Below are positions 11,847 to 25,202 of a stretch of DNA of 64,000 nucleotides, piece by piece (the first letter of the stretch is position 1; each line of letters begins with the position of its first letter). Origin of the DNA: Quillaja saponaria (Eukaryota; Streptophyta; Magnoliopsida; Fabales; Quillajaceae); NCBI GenBank assembly GCA_029379385.1, contig CM055611.1, positions 992,001 through 1,056,000 of the forward strand, read 5' to 3'. Position numbers and translations under genes: made by a program. The notes beneath the pieces are model-generated. The model was not told the DNA's origin, ran no database searches, and saw only the letters and a list, made by a program, of their open reading frames with translations.

Positions 11847-13622
11847 TTTCTCCTTTTTGAAGTTGCCAAACCATCAGTGGTGGGTGAGAAAATGATTTTC
11901 TTTACTTGTTTTTTGTGTTGAATTAGGAGTAGTGGGTTAATTTCGTTTCAGGGTTGTTTACCGAAAGCAATAGGTATACTAGTAAGTTTTAAATTTGCTT
12001 TGGCTTCTCAATTGGCCAATGTATCTTTTTCCCTTCTTTGTCAACAAATCATATATTTTACACTTAATTGGATTACACTTAAAGGAATGGAGAGTGATAC
12101 AATTTGGAACGTAGCTCCTTCCCAAATGCAGCATTAGTATGTTTGGAACTAAGGGGTAGCTCACTTTCTAACAATATGATAAGCATAAAAAGCTATTGAA
12201 CTTTTAATAGTGATAATCAAGATTTTGCAAACTGTTAGAACAATAACTCAGTGTTACATGAACATTCTATTAAAATTTAGTAGTGTACGTGACAATTCAG
12301 AAAGTTTTTTTTTTTTTTTTTTAAACTTTAGATAAACGGAGGCAGCTTAATCTTAGGCAATAAGTTGAGGAAGGAGAAGGAGAGTAGTGTTTTTATTGTT
12401 GAACTAACAATTACTTAAAAAATTTACTTCGATGAAAATTGGGAAGAGGGATAGATGGGGAAATTATGAAATGACAGCATAGAATAATTGTTTTGGTAAA
12501 TAATTAAGCAATAATGTTTAAGTATTTTCAATTGCTTTTAATTTAGTTTGACTGACCTAACTGTTTTGGATAGCCCAAGCAAGCAAGAATATAGTTTAGG
12601 TTGTTCAAATTGACGTCTCCTCTTACCAAAAACATTGCTTAAAGTTAAAGGAATTAAACCCAAAGCCTCAAACCACCCCAAAACAAAATAATGTATGTCT
12701 CAGCCTCTATCTACACTCTAGCAGATATCTTAGTGCAATACAGATCAGAGTCTGTCTGGAGCTTAGATGATTGGGTATTGGTGTTTGAGACCAATGGTCG
12801 AAGGTGTAAGTTGAAATTTTAACTACCATATCTATGTAAAATCTTTTTTTGCAAACATTCTTTTTTTTTTTCAATCATTAGTAGGATAGTTTTTTTTTTT
12901 TTTTTAATTTTATTTATGTATTAGTCTTGTATTTTTTTTTTTTCTCGACCATTAGGATGACATTCTTCAATGAGATCTGAACCAAATAAAAAATATTTAG
13001 AGTCTCATTTATTTGAAGAATTGACTATTAGATTTGAGATGATAATTAGACTCGTAGAAAGTTTTCTCTTCATAAACTTATTCATTAACTAATTAAAAAA
13101 ATCAAAATATATTTGTACAATTATCTTCAATATGTCACAATATATTAATAATCTCTATTCAGTAAAAATTAAGATAAATAACAATTTTACACAATTAATT
13201 ATAAATATTTGACAGGATTCATAATTTTAAGTTAGTTATCAAATTAGGGCTTAAAAAATCTTATAACATATCTTAAATATTGAAAAAACAAACTTCATAC
13301 ACTAGCTAGTCATATTTTCTTGTATTTGTTTCAAAGACATTTTTTGTCTTTCAATTTTCATTCTCTCCCTCCTTTTTTTTAATCTTTTTATTTATTTTAA
13401 ATTTTATTTCTCTAAACTATCACAAAATTTTGCAAATGTTAAATTAGCAAATGTCACTTTTTGTTTAGAAAGAAAATGAGAGAAGGAACATTATGTGGTC
13501 AAAAAAAAAAAATATGGTCCATTAGTACAGTTACAAATTTATTTTCATTTGACCTAGTATTTATTATTTTTTTGTGGAGTGAATACTTATTTTATTAAAA
13601 TAAAATATAAATATAAATATAT

Positions 13623-13661
<39 letters not shown>

Positions 13662-14668
13662 TTTCAAAATTTGAGTGGGTCAATTGATCCCACACTGGCT
13701 TCCATGTGGTGGAGCCATTGATTGAACCAATCCAATTAATTGAATCATTTTTGTTTTCTTCAAGTCAAACCTATCTATGTAGGATTTAAAATCAATCCAT
13801 TCTGCCAAAAATAAAATAAAATCAATCCACTCTAATCAACAAGTCTAGAGTTCGTTATGGATTTAATTGAACATTTATTTGAGTTAATCAATTCGCAAGA
13901 CTAGTTGCTGGAAAAAAAAAAATGTAATCAGCATTTAAAGAAAAAACAATAAATAGAATAGTTGAATAAGTAATAGGTTTGATTGATGATTGATAAAATT
14001 AAATTTAGAATCAAGAGATCGGTTTTGGATTAGAACAATTCATTGATATTACAATTCTTGAATTAATCAATCCAATTCAATAAAATAGATAGAAAAATCG
14101 AATCAATCCAATTCAGGTACTCAACTATACCGAATAGGTTTGATCAAATTGGTTCGGATTATGCACCGTTGATGACCTTTTAAAAATTTAAGATGAGATC
14201 CATCAAATTCCGCTCTCATTGAATTTTTACGGAATTTAATATAGAATTTACCCATTCCATTGTGTAGCCTATAACAGCTTCATATTCACTATAAAAACAA
14301 AATATATAAACTCATATTTTATTTATACTGCATATAAGAGTTCGTAGAAAAATACTTGTGAGGAGGGACATCCATGAACTCCAAACGAGATTAGGCTCAC
14401 ACCCGAAAAATGTGGAGATACTCGTGAAAAACTAATATATATATATATATATATTAACTCTAAATAATATCTACTTTTTATATGTTTTATATGTTGTTCT
14501 CATTGTTTTAGCTTCTTTTTTTTTATATATAAAAAAAATTATTTGTATTTAATTTAAATCCTAAATTTCATATTTGTTGAATTTGTACTAACAAAAGAAA
14601 AGTAGGAAATAAGTTGAGATAAAAGAAGAATGTGTTTAGTACCAAGATAATTTTAATTTATTTTTAAG
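11847..14668. other. TBL upstream region and AT-rich spacer
   Basis: This is the 5' flank of the TBL gene, then low-complexity sequence: T-runs at 12306-12322 and around 12891-12905, an (AT)n tract at about 13627-13652 and another near 14432-14453. No gene, RNA or paired repeat was recognised. Confidence 0.4.
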
Positions 14669-15471
14669 ACTAAATTACACTTTTTGGTTCCTATAGTTTA
14701 AATTTGAGTTCACTTTCGTTAATTGATGCAATTGGGTCCTTCTAAGTTTAAAATTAATATAATTAAATTTCTATCATTATATGTTCATACTAACACTAAT
14801 AGAGATGACGTGACAAACATAAAATAAGATAAACACTTACTTGGTGAATAAAAATGTGGCGCGTGACATTTATAATTTTTATTGTAAATTAAACTAAAAT
14901 CTCAACTTTTTTTTAATAAAAAAAAAAGACTTAAAAATAAAAATGAAAGTAAAAAAGAAAACAAAATAAAATAAAATTCACCATCCAATTTCCTACCTTC
15001 ACCCTTTCGTTTCTATCTATTTCTCTTCTTCAACCCCATATCTCTCTTCCCTTCTTATCACCACCACTACCTTTCCTACATAACCACCATATATCCAAAG
15101 AGATTTGAGGGCTAAATTGAGATTATAGAAATTGGTGTTAAACCATTCGCTAAAATTGGTGTAATGCTTGAAACTTTTGCACTCTTGAGAACAGGGTGTT
15201 TTAAAGGTGTGTCCTGAGGAGATGACTGGGTGAGGGAGGAGGGGAGGGAAATGGGAGGATCTACCATAAACGACACCGTTTTGGCATATACACTGTCCAT
15301 CTCATTTTCTGTTTGCCATGTCAGCTCTATTAACATTAGTTTAAACGAAATGTAATGATAGAAACTCAATTATATAAATTTTAAATGTAGAAGAATCTAA
15401 TTGTAACAATTGAAGCAAGAGAGACGGAAATAAACTCAAATTTAAACTAATGGACCAAAAGTGTGATTTAG
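14669..15471. mobile_element. Inverted-repeat element, probably non-autonomous Mutator-like
   Basis: The left end (GACTAAATTACACTTTTTGG at about 14669) and the right end read on the minus strand (GCTAAATCACACTTTTGG from 15471) are homologous for about 130 bases. Shared blocks include AGTTTAAATTTGAGTT and GTTTCTATCATTA. The interior has the GATGACGTGACA block also seen in other copies, and an 85-codon minus-strand frame (15112-15369) I do not recognise, which could be captured gene sequence. A clean target duplication was not found: AATTTTAATT occurs on both sides but is offset from the left end. Confidence 0.6.
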
Positions 15472-17513
15472 CAAATTTTAATTAAGCCTGGAATCAAATA
15501 ACGTGGAGGACCATCCTTTTTTTTTTTCAATTCTCTTGGCCCATATTTTTGTTTTGTCAACTCCTTAAGATTAGTTGGACCAGTAAATTCAACTAATTAG
15601 GTATGTTAATTTTCTGGTATGTCTTTAAAAAGAATTAATATTTATTAATTTAACTGGTTTAACATTCATGTTTTAAGTAAAAAATAATAATATTTTGATT
15701 TATGTATTACATATCATTAAAATCAATAAGGGAAACAACCAATTGAGCTACATCGTACAAGTGAAATCAAATATATTATGAGCCAATCAAAGGGCTGTAT
15801 TTTTAATAAATAGATGGACCACAAACCAGCTGCAACAGCAAAATTAGAACGTTTTGACCATGATGTTCAGTTTACGTGGACCATTTGCCTTGTACTAATC
15901 TAGTACAAGTACACTTATGACCTTTCTAGTTCCAACTACTTGACAATGTAGAGCAAAGGAAGGAGCATGAGTTTACTATTTGGACATTTCCACATCTTAT
16001 TTATTGAACTCATAAACGATTTGAACGTCTGTTAATTCTTCACTTCATATGAAAATTTTAAAAATTGAATAATACATTTATTATGAATAAAAAAATTTGT
16101 CGATATAGAGATAACTATCTGTAACCCATTATCTAATTTATTCGTAGTCCTAATATACCCCATACAAACTAAGAAAAATTATTCTAACATAATCTTTTGA
16201 ATGCTTCAAGATAAGAGATTTGAGAATATGACTGGTTTGGAGCAAAATTTGGCCAAATCCGTATCCTATTTACCCCCTTACCCACTACGGATAAAAGAGA
16301 ATTAGAATTGGCGCCTAAAAACACTACAAATTCTAATGATAACAATACTAGAACATCAAACTAGTCAATCATTCAACATTTCAAATCAACAAATAACATC
16401 AACAAAGTAAAGATTGAAACATCAAATAAGAATCTCACATTAAAAATGTTGTTTATAAAAAAAATCACACACAATAACATTGTCATGCACATGCACATGC
16501 ACATGCACAAAAGGAATCACGACAGTACAATAATAAATTCTCTTTGTGTTCATACAAGAAATAACTTAGATTTGAAGAGCTTTTTCAATATTTTTTTTTG
16601 TTTGTAGTATATGTCTAAAAATATAAATATAATAAACGACCTGGGTATCTTCTAGTTTGGACTAAAATTGACCCTTATTCGCTCTATATATGTATATGTC
16701 TCTTATTAGCTTTATCCATTATGATAAGGATCCAATTGAAATCACCATCTCTATTCAAGATAAGGGTTTCTATATATAGTAAAAAGAAGTATAAGCGTAC
16801 TCGATCCCTAGTAACAGAAATATGAATCACACAATTTGATCCCCCAGCTTTATTGTATACATGAACCATATGATCAAATTAAGAATCCAAGTTTGTGGTA
16901 CAATTAATTTAACAAGGATATTGTACAATTGAGTGGTCACTTTCAAAGTAAAACTAGCTAGAAAGTAAACAAACATATCCATGCGTGAGCCAGATGCAGC
17001 CCCCAGATTTTCCTATATAGAGAGAGGTGACGTGAATGCATTGAAAAAGAAATATACCGAAAAGTAGACAAAGAAATATATCTTGAAGATTGATTCTTTA
17101 TTCAAGAGAGATTAAAAATTATCAATTGATTCAATTTATAAACTTATATCTCATTTCAAAAATTCAAGATTTCAGTTATATTATTATTAGGTATCATTTC
17201 GAAACAAAGACTTATATATAATGTAAAGTTCTATTATATTAATAATATAAGATATTATTATATTAAATTTGATTTACATTTTATGTGAAGAGATGTCAAT
17301 ATAATAATTTTTTATATTATTAACATAGTAATATCAGAGTTGGAGTCCAAGCTGTACCTGTTTAATATTGAGAATGTGTTAATATAGTAACTCTTACCTG
17401 ACATCAGAAAATAGTAAAAATAGAAAATCTGTATTCTATTATCTTAATTTTCTCTCTCTCACACGTTATTTTCATGTAAACAAAAACACAAATTAAAAGC
17501 ATTTGTCCTTTAT

Positions 17514-17544
<31 letters not shown>

Positions 17545-18934
17545 TTCTCTTCCATCCCACTTGCTCACCAACTTGCCTTACCGACTTGCAAGTTGCAAAA
17601 CATAAATTAAACCCAAGTCCTTTGAATTTAAATTTCATGCTTCAAAACCGTGTCACCGGCCCACCATCTCTCTTTCAAACAAGACAAAGCGCAAGTTGCA
17701 GCAATTTATTAAACAGAAAATGGAAGAAAAGAAAGCATAACAAACATAAAACTATTGCAACTTGCTTTCTACTTTTTCAATATTTTCTCTCTCTTTCTTT
17801 TCTGTTCCGGAATATTCTAACAGCTAAGACCTCCTTGAGTTAGGACTTAGGACTTGGTATAAAATACTAGTCACACAATAATACAAAACATACAGTACTA
17901 GATAACAGTTTGCCTATAATTTTAATCTCAAGAAGATTTTAGAGTTGAATAATTATCAAACTAATGAGAGTTCAATCTTCATATTCAAGAGTCAGATTTT
18001 AATCTGGGCTCCAATTTAATTTTTCATTCATTTAAAGGCATATCATTTATGTTAAAATTAAAAAATTTATAAAAATAAAACTCTTCATGATTACCCCAAG
18101 AGTTTTGAATTACTAAACGAATCTCTTGAATAGCATTCAATTCATTTAGATTAAACAAAATTGATATATATTACAAGGTTCAAACTGTAGCCATAACTAA
18201 TTTTTCTTTCAGTTCATTTATGAATTAGATAATAAGAAATATAGTTTTCTCTTCGTATAAACTTCATGTTTAAGTCAAATCAAATTCGAATTTAGACTCC
18301 AAGAAAGACGTCAAGAGATTTTACCTTTTGAAACCACTCGCTTGATATCCCTTCCATCACATTATGCATTTTAAAATTCAATTGTACTTGTTTGACACAT
18401 CGTATATAAAAATAAAATGATAATATGAACTTATATTGTTCATTTATAATAATTGTAAAATTAAACAATTGGTACATTATATAATATTATATATTCATAT
18501 GCTAAACAATTATATATTATATAGTCTATACGTTGCGCCAAAAAAAACCAAAATATACTGTATATCTTCTAAATTAAAAAAATAATGGTTTGGAGCCTCA
18601 AAATGAATTATTGGCTTTTCAATTCACATATAATTATTTGATTATGAAAAGAAATTTTATAGAAATAGATTGAAATTAAGGAGACAAGATTTATGTAAGA
18701 AAGAGAGAGAGAGAGAGAAATAGCTCTGATTTTCTTTTCCAGATTGGCAATCAACAAAACAATCCGATACAGACAAAAACGACGCCGGAATATCACCAAC
18801 AAAGACATCTATGGGAAATGTTTATCTACTACGTACAGTATAAATTAAACGAAATTTTCAACAAAAAAAATAAAAATAAAAAAACTATCAGTTTTTCATG
18901 AACAGGGAGAACTTGTTTCTCATCAATGGTTTTG
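15472..18934. other. AT-rich spacer downstream of the PYL gene
   Basis: This contains a (CATGCA)n microsatellite of about four units at 16484-16508, a (TA)n tract near 17521-17544 and a (GA)n tract near 18701-18718. Frames are short and none resembles a known protein. The last few hundred bases should include the 3' untranslated region of the minus-strand PYL gene. Confidence 0.4.
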
Positions 18935-19558
18935 TTAGTTGTGTATGGCTAAGTTTTCAGCGATCCGAGATAATGACTGAAGGTTGCACCGGACGATGGT
19001 GTCCACAAAAACGCAAGTGTCGTCTTTGGTGTTTCCAGGCGGTACATCCACCACATACGACTCTACCACGACAGTGCCGTTACCGTTTTCTGCGGTGTGA
19101 AGGGTTGTGATAGATTTGTAATTAATCAGTCTGTGATCTCCGCCGACGACACTAAAACTGATGACGTGTCGCTCGTCGTCAAGAATCTCTAATCGCTCTG
19201 TGCTATTAGCAGCGGGGAGTCCGGAAATCACGTGGACTTCACGGAGTGTACCGACATCGCCATCGCCGTCAATAACGTTGCAGCTTTTGACGAAGTGTTT
19301 GTAAGCTTGTGGATTGTCGAAGCGTCGGACAACGGACCAGACAGTCGGAACTGGTGCGGCGATTTCCTGGATGACGGCGGAGCAACACTGATTGGGACCG
19401 ACTGCGTGGATGTGATGGCGTGCTACGGTGTCTGGGACGGTGGCTATTGTGTCCCACGGTCGCTTCATGAGAGAGTCATCTTTGAGCTGGCAATATGTAG
19501 CGGTGATGGTGTTGATTCTGTGAAGTAGGAGAGAAGATTTTGGAGGATTCGGAGGCAT
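18935..19558 (-). CDS. PYL4: PYR/PYL/RCAR abscisic acid receptor, PYL4-like
   Basis: This is an intronless 207-residue START-fold protein, the usual length and gene structure of subfamily II ABA receptors (PYL4-6). When it binds abscisic acid it closes over the hormone and inhibits clade-A PP2C phosphatases, which frees SnRK2 kinases. The gate loop SGLPA is at 112-116 and the latch HRL at 142-144 (GGDHRLINY). The pocket lysine is in PQAYKHFVKSC (K87). The variable N-terminus (1-50) precedes the conserved core beginning GPNQCCSAVIQEI. The frame is open upstream to 19804, but that part is low-complexity and runs across the TATA box, so the ATG at 19558 is preferred. Which of PYL4, 5 or 6 it matches best cannot be settled here. 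Confidence 0.92.
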   Translation of the reverse strand: MPPNPPKSSLLLHRINTITATYCQLKDDSLMKRPWDTIATVPDTVARHHIHAVGPNQCCSAVIQEIAAPVPTVWSVVRRFDNPQAYKHFVKSCNVIDGDGDVGTLREVHVISGLPAANSTERLEILDDERHVISFSVVGGDHRLINYKSITTLHTAENGNGTVVVESYVVDVPPGNTKDDTCVFVDTIVRCNLQSLSRIAENLAIHN

Positions 19559-19617
19559 TCCGTGAGATGAGTTTTTGAAAGCAATCCAAAGGCTTTGTTT
19601 CAATGGAGTTGTGTGTA

Positions 19618-19625
19618 TATTTATA
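19618..19625 (-). promoter_or_regulatory. Probable TATA box of the PYL gene
   Basis: On the minus strand this reads TATAAATA inside a (TA)n tract, 60 bases before the ATG, which leaves room for a leader of about 30 bases. Pyrimidine-rich (CT) blocks on the same strand lie just upstream at about 19676-19760. Confidence 0.45.
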
Positions 19626-22600
19626 TATATATATAGACTATAGAGAGATACATACAGTATGTGTTTGTATTTATGTTTGTGAGAAGGGAGAGAAGGAAAA
19701 GGGAAGGGAAGGAGTTGGGTCAGTCCCTTTCCAACTAAGTTGTTAGAGAGAGAGAAAGGTGGGGTTGGATTTTCAAAAGGGTAAAGGGTGGTAATGAAAT
19801 TCATGTGGGGGGTGATAAAAATAAGGCCTAGTTGATCTTGTTGATTTTACAAAAATAGGCATGATTTTTAATGTTCTATATGACAACTTTACCCTTATAA
19901 GGTTCACTTATCATCTAGAATCAATTTGAATTTAGCAAAATTAAGTAATCATTGAAATGTTGAAATTAGTAGATGATTGAACCCATATATATCCATTTTT
20001 AGGGGAATCCAACCTTACATTCTATGAATAGCAGAACTTGTGTGGTTGGATTAAGTGACTATTGGCACAGAGCTATTTCTTAAAATATTCTTACTTCATT
20101 AATTATTAAAATCAAAAACTTTAAATAATGTCATGAAAATACTTATGAAATTTATACGAATTTTTTTAATTCCCAAGGTGAATGTCATATTTTTGACATG
20201 AGATGTCTATTAGGGGACAAATATTTTTTCTTTTTAATTTTTTTTAGTTTTTGAGACTTTTTAAATATTAATATTCTAATTGCTGATATAGTAAGGGTGG
20301 CAATGAGAGACACGTTATGGGCATACTTGAATTCAACTTGTGTTCATTAAGAGATTATTTTTTTAAAAATTGAAAATTTTATAATTATATTAGAGTTGAA
20401 CTCAAAACTTGTTAAAGAACCATTTGAGTAACTTAACACCAAAATCAAATTATAATCTAAGTTATTTTTTGTACATAAATATATTTATTATAAATTTATA
20501 TTTATATAAAAAATTATTAAATAATATTAAACAACGAACAAATTTTTTTTAAAATTAAACTTGACTCGTTTTACTAAGATTTTAGAAAATAAGTCATATC
20601 CAATTTGAACTTTCAAAAAATAATTCAAAAATTGTTTACGAGTTAGTTCAGCTTATTGCTATGCGAGTTATGTATAGTTTTGATAATGAAATGTTTCCAA
20701 ATTTCTAAATGGGGGCACTATGGACATTTTACACATTCAAAGCGCATTTACGTCATCACAATTGCAATGGGCAATTCTGTAATCTCGCAGGACAGAAAAG
20801 CACAAATGCCTTGACTGCTCTCAAATAGATTGGCAAATGGACTGTCAACTTGCTATGGAGAGACGTAAGCCATGGGTTAAGATAAGCATTTATCATGCAC
20901 CGATGGCCAAGTTCTTAACTCTGCAAACCCCAAAGATAATTATTTATTAGTTTTTTTTAATTTTATTTTAAGAAAAGTAAAATTTAGACCAAATTATTTA
21001 TAAAGAAAAAAAAATTATTCAATCTTCTGTTTTCTTTTCCTAGGTCACCTCTTACTCTTTGTATTGCCTGTGAAATAATCCAATTTTATGACATAATTCT
21101 ATTTAGAGAATTATATCTATTATTCTTAATTATCATTTGAATAAATTACTCTCATTTCTATCAAAGTTTCGAGAAATATCAGCAAATCTTATAAAATAAG
21201 AAGAACAGATATTACACTGTTTTGATCATTAAATTTAATGGTGAACTAATGGAATATTTTTTACATTTATTCTTTAATCATTGATTAATCTATAAATGTT
21301 ATTTTTTAGTGAGAATTTGAAGTTTCTCTATTTTTATTTTATTATTAGATAAAGGACCAAAAAAAAAAAAGAAAAAAAAAAGAGAGACTCACAACAAGTT
21401 ATTGGTATTACAATGATGACTATATTTTTTTTTGAATTTGTTTATTGGTTTTATTTTGATAATCAGACAAGAATGAATTCTAAACTTGTTTAAATTAATT
21501 TAAGTATATAATATCTTATTAATGCTAGAATCTAACTCTAATTGCTACATATATACATATGTGTATATATATATATATATATATTGTCCAAGTTCAAAGT
21601 CAATCATCCAAAACTTGACCAGAGGCTGCTCTTACACATGATGACCTGAAATTAATATATACATGTTTTTAGTGTAGTAATTAAAAAGATGATGTTACTG
21701 GTAGATGAAGATAGCTGGTGGGGTTATCTCATGCCATTATATAGTTTTGTTTACTTTTGAATGTATACCCATAGTTTTGTTTCTCAAAATATCACTTTAA
21801 ATTTAAAGATCTATTTTTTTTAAATTCTTTTTTAAAAACACCTAATTAAAAGAAATAACTTCTCTAAGTATTAAATTTATAAATATTATGCAGCTTTCTT
21901 GTTTAAACCTAATAAACAATTAATGGCATACATATATATTATGTTGTTTTATTATTTTTTCAAAATGTTTCACCAAAACAACATAACTCAGATAGAATGA
22001 AAATATATATATATATTTTTAAAAGACTTTACAATGAAAAAAAGAAAAGAGAAAAAAAACTTGTGTAATAGTACAGTTAAAAATTTATCAAGAGGTTACC
22101 TTTTTAGTGAATCATTGAAAAAATAATTGAGATGCATATTAATTCCATATGAATCATCAACCACACATGATACTAAATGACTTTTATGTGATAAAAGAAA
22201 ATGAGATAGAATATTTAATGTTGTGAAAAAATTATAGATAATATGTTAAATATAAATAATTTAATTATTGTTAGAATTCTTATTATTAAAATGTATTAAT
22301 ATCACTATTAGATAGAGAAAAAATAGGTAAATAATCATATCACTATTAAAAGAAGTTATTTATATAAAATTAAAAAGTTACAAATTAAACTAAAAAGTGA
22401 TAAGAATGAAAATTAAATTTTTATAAATGATATTTTAAGAAATCTAAAAAATTCTATCATTAAATCATTTTATATACAGTATCAATATATAGATATACAA
22501 CACAATATTATTTGATTGGAACTTTTTATTATGTGCACATAAATTTATCCTTTTAGGAAATAAGAATTCATTCGCATACATATCTATATCTATAATATTT

Positions 22601-22754
22601 TAAAATTCATAAAACTCTTATGGTCTCATACTTTAAAGTAAATATAAATCAATCAAATTAATTACAAAATTTATAACTTCATATTTTTTTTTCTCTTAAT
22701 AACTACCTGTTATCCTACTCACTTACATAAATTAATTAAAAAATTAATTATTTG
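19626..22754. other. PYL upstream region and AT-rich spacer
   Basis: This holds (CT)-rich promoter-proximal sequence on the minus strand to about 19760, then AT-rich DNA with a (TA)n tract near 21564-21584. A less AT-rich block at 20740-20920 has no open frame. No gene was recognised. Confidence 0.35.
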
Positions 22755-22784
22755 GCATGTGCATAAGCACATGTATGTGGCTAG
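22755..22784 (+). repeat. Helitron-like 3' end: hairpin followed by CTAG
   Basis: A 7-bp perfect stem (CATGTGC / GCACATG) with an ATAA loop is followed after 7 bases by CTAG. Helitrons end in a short hairpin followed closely by CTRR. A diverged copy of the same block lies 270 bases downstream. No 5' TC end or Rep/helicase frame was identified, so the class is inferred from the terminus alone. Confidence 0.35.
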
Positions 22785-23025
22785 CATTATTAAAGTGAGA
22801 GTATCTCTCACTATTAATAACACCTATTTAAATTATTTAAAAATAAATTCAATTTATAACTATATTCCATCCCATCACTTAAAAACTACCATTTATTTCA
22901 ATTAAAAAAAAACCTCACTTCCTCCATGCTCACACAATACAGTAATCTCCCTCATCATTCTCACTCACACACTAATTTATTTTTTCTATTAAATGACCAT
23001 TTTATACTTTAAAAAATTTATTTAG

Positions 23026-23050
23026 CATGTGCATAAACACATGTGACTAA
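23026..23050 (+). repeat. Second copy of the hairpin block, followed by CTAA
   Basis: CATGTG/CACATG stem with the loop CATAAA, then TGA and CTAA. It lies in the same orientation as the copy at 22755, and its left flank (AAAAAATTTATTTAGCATGTG) resembles that copy's left flank. The two are direct repeats flanking about 270 bp of AT-rich sequence. Confidence 0.35.
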
Positions 23051-25202
23051 TATATAAAATGTGATGTCCATGTACAAAAACCAAACTTATTTGAATCTTA
23101 ATTAGTAATTAAAGAAAACTAACCAAAACAAATGAAAATTTAGAAACATTACAAGGAAAGAAAAGTATCTTATCAATTTCATAATATTCTTTAATGTTTT
23201 TATAATTAAACGTAAGAATAATGTTAAATATAAACTACAATCGCACATTACTTTCTCATATAATAATAATCGTATAAATACAGTGATATTTTTTGGATAG
23301 TGTTTTGTGCACTACCCCAAATTTATATGTGAACTAAAAGTAAGAAAGATGATGTTTTATTTTTTTGTCTTTTAGTTCTCTTGTAGTGCATCTAACATTT
23401 TTTTGTAGTCCACATATCAATACCGTATTTTTTTTATAAAATGATTGATAAGGGTGGATGCAATAAAGAAGTCTTGTGAATATAACATTACCCCAATCAT
23501 AATAGCTGCTAATGCAATTTGTTATGTGTAAGATGGGCATGCATTGTGGTCATGATGGGTGGCCATGTGATGTGAAATTCGTCCAAATTCCGAGAGGCCA
23601 TGAATTTCCCTATATTATTCTATCGATTGTTCAATGTTTTTGAACATATATTGAATTTATTAATGAACCAAAATCAGAAATATTGTATGCAAATTGTTGT
23701 TGATTTTGATGCACCATTGATACCTATTGATATGCACCAAAAAATAAGAATTTATAATAACTTTTGGCTTGGTTTGTTCCTCTCCTCCCCACTATGGTTT
23801 CTTAAAGAATCAATGGGCAATGTCTTTTGGAACAAAGGAAAGGACATTATGCTTTTATATTTTCATTTGATTCAATTTCTTTTTCTTTTCTTTTTTGAAG
23901 TGAATGGTATTATAAGTTCGAATTTTCCTTTATTTTATGTATACACGTTACATAGATATGTATTGTGATACTAATTGATTAATATATATTTATTGTTACA
24001 TGGAAAATTAACAAAATTCTATATTCTTTACGTTTCTTTCTTTTAAACTAAATTAAGTTGTTAAAGAAAATGAGAGAAATAATTTATGCAGAGTAAAAAA
24101 AAGAAATGAAACTAGTTTTTCTCATTTCATAATAAAAAATAACAATAAAAAATTGTAACGACCTAAATTATTTATAATTTTTTGCGCTAAAATTGCTGGT
24201 TTATACTTCAACTTATCTCACTAACATAATTCTTCCCAAATAGAATATTAGAATAAAATTATATATAATCAAGATGTTGCGTTAAAGTATTGGGGCTAAA
24301 TTAATCAAATTATATATTTATCTTGCTTAAACACATATAAGATATTCATTCACTTTCATATTTCAATCATATGACTGAAATTTTACATTTAAATAGGAAT
24401 ATACAAGATTATCACTTGATTTTTATGTGTATAAGTGAGTATTTAATTATCCTTAATTATAAATTTAAAGAAAGACAATTATAGTTTCAAAATCACAAGT
24501 TAAGAAATTAGATCTATGTCCACCTCTCTAACCCCTTCTATACACGCACCAAATCAGCTTTCTTAATTACGACATCCACTAAGTTACATAGGACATATTT
24601 TAGCTAATCACTATAAACGGTATCTCTCATTTTATATTCAATTAGTGCAATCTCAATCTTCTTACTTATATTTTTAGTATATATATATTTGATCATCTAT
24701 CTATATTGATTGGTTTTTGAAGATTTTTTTGTTTTACAAACTAGAACTCCTTTTTTTTTTTATATATTATTCCTTGGCTAAAATAGAGGAGCTGTAAGCC
24801 TCAAAGAATAGATTGAGGAACAAATGTAGTTTTAAGTTATTTGTCAAGATTTAACCAACCAAAGTATTAAATTATAAATTTTTATTCATTTTTTGAAGTA
24901 GTCAAGCAAAAGAGAAAAATAGAGGCTATATGTGTATACTTACTGCCAAAAAATATTAAAATAGAAAAGGATAAATCACATAGCATGTCAATTATCTAGT
25001 CACTCAATGTCGACATGGCGAGCTTTTATTGGTTTAAATCTAATTAAAAACTCTAAATGTGAGAGAATTTCTGGTAAAAGACGCAGCCCAAACCCACGAC
25101 TTTCTCCTTCCCTCTCTCAAAATTGAGGGGAAGAGACATTTTTCTGTGAGGGGATCAATTTCGTTGTCTGATTCGAAGAGCTGGGTAACAGAATCATAGG
25201 AA
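23051..25202. other. AT-rich spacer and DUF538 promoter region
   Basis: No recognisable gene. The longest frame (23600-23968) is low-complexity and shows no family features. A CT-rich, less AT-rich stretch at about 25080-25200 is probably the 5' leader of the DUF538 gene. Confidence 0.4.

Noticed and set aside
19559..19804. N-terminal extension of the PYL frame by 82 codons
   Set aside because: The extension is low-complexity, crosses the probable TATA box and has no counterpart in the receptor family; the ATG at 19558 gives the normal 207 residues.
23600..23968. 122-codon plus-strand frame in the AT-rich spacer
   Set aside because: Phe/Leu/Ile-rich translation expected from T-rich DNA, with no family signature.
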